Positions 5,287-5,692 of a stretch of DNA of 5,692 bases are shown here, piece after piece; within the stretch, counting starts at the first letter, position 1; the number at the start of each line of letters is the position of its first letter. This DNA comes from Spirochaetaceae bacterium (lineage in GTDB: Bacteria; Spirochaetota; Spirochaetia; Treponematales; Breznakiellaceae), in contig JAISDF010000255.1 of the NCBI GenBank assembly GCA_031265025.1, positions 1 to 5,692 of the forward strand, written 5' to 3'. Position numbers and translations under genes: made by a program. Under the pieces are notes generated by a model, which saw only the letters and a list, made by a program, of their open reading frames with translations, ran no database searches and was not told where the DNA came from.

Positions 5287-5692
5287 TCATTCTATTATTT
5301 TTAATATATCCATTACATTTTTACATAAATATTTTGGGTCCGCTTTTTCCAATTCTTCCTGAGTTCCATATCCATATAAGACTCCAATAGAATCTATCCC
5401 ATTCTTTTTTGCTCCGATAATATCGTATTTCCTATCCCCTACCATTATTGTCTCTTTTTTAGTTAATTTATATTTTTCAATGATATATTTGATTATATCC
5501 TCTTTTTCAGACAATGTTCCGTCTAAATTACTTCCCACAATATATTTGAAATATTTTTTTATATTAAAATACTGCGTTATTATTTTTGCAAATGTTTCCG
5601 GTTTTGATGTGGCTATTATACATTTTTTATTTCTATTATTCAATTCTTGTAAAATAGTATCTATTTCATCATATAACTTGTTTTCATAAATG
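5287..5692 (-). CDS. HAD-family phosphatase (PpaX/Gph-like), partial (N-terminus beyond right edge)
   Basis: The frame is open from the right edge to the TGA at 5289-5287, giving about 135 residues. They read YENKLYDEIDTILQELNNR, then motif II in CIIATSKPE, then GSNLDGTLSEKEDII (with the motif III lysine), and motif IV in IMVGDRKYDIIGAKKNGID, ending with GVLYGYGTQEEL. This order and spacing match the C-terminal two-thirds of HAD hydrolases of the phosphoglycolate phosphatase/pyrophosphatase PpaX type. These use a nucleophilic Asp in a DxDGT motif, which must lie outside the window. A TTG at 5643 is not the start, because the frame continues upstream with typical HAD sequence. G+C is about one quarter, with heavy use of AAA, ATA and AAT codons, unlike every other gene here, so transfer from a low-G+C bacterium is likely. 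The substrate cannot be assigned. Confidence 0.9.
   Translation of the reverse strand, partial: IYENKLYDEIDTILQELNNRNKKCIIATSKPETFAKIITQYFNIKKYFKYIVGSNLDGTLSEKEDIIKYIIEKYKLTKKETIMVGDRKYDIIGAKKNGIDSIGVLYGYGTQEELEKADPKYLCKNVMDILKIIE

Noticed and set aside
1..5692. CRISPR array, tRNA, rRNA, transposase or defence island
   Set aside because: No regularly spaced repeats, cloverleaf, rRNA-like segment or transposase motif was seen on either strand.

Overview
The window looks like ordinary bacterial chromosome from a medium-to-high G+C organism, with a low-G+C stretch at its right end. The gene content (a stand-alone PTS Enzyme I, the GTPase Der, a MerR-type regulator and an exported nuclease) and the codon use would suit a treponeme-like spirochaete. 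That assignment is only an impression; no rRNA or other decisive marker is present.

Positions 1-4006 hold one tightly packed minus-strand operon. Reading right to left it encodes Enzyme I of the phosphotransferase system (ptsI), the ribosome-assembly GTPase Der, a short MerR-family DNA-binding protein, and a class I SAM-dependent methyltransferase that runs off the left edge. The junctions are an 8-bp overlap, a 2-bp gap and a 4-bp ATGA overlap, so the genes are almost certainly co-transcribed and translationally coupled. A near-consensus promoter sits so close to ptsI that the mRNA would begin at or next to its ATG, which suggests a leaderless transcript.

On the plus strand, a 62-residue four-cysteine protein (4060-4248) diverges from ptsI across a 53-bp gap. 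Its candidate promoter is interleaved with that of ptsI. It converges on a minus-strand gene (ending at 4279) for an exported staphylococcal-nuclease-like enzyme. This enzyme carries an N-terminal His/Cys motif that probably binds metal, and a Gly/Asn/Pro/Asp/Ser-rich insertion inside the nuclease fold. The start of its reading frame is unusual: the only standard start codon lies inside what looks like a signal peptide.

Positions 5143-5286 are non-coding and contain inverted repeats. From about 5235 rightward the base composition falls to roughly one quarter G+C. This AT-rich segment holds the C-terminal part of a HAD-family phosphatase (PpaX/Gph-like) that enters from the right edge, and it is probably horizontally acquired. 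I see no CRISPR array, tRNA, rRNA, transposase or clear new defence system. The most notable points are the compact, possibly leaderless divergent promoter, the anomalous nuclease start and insertion, the NKxE variant in Der, and the composition break.
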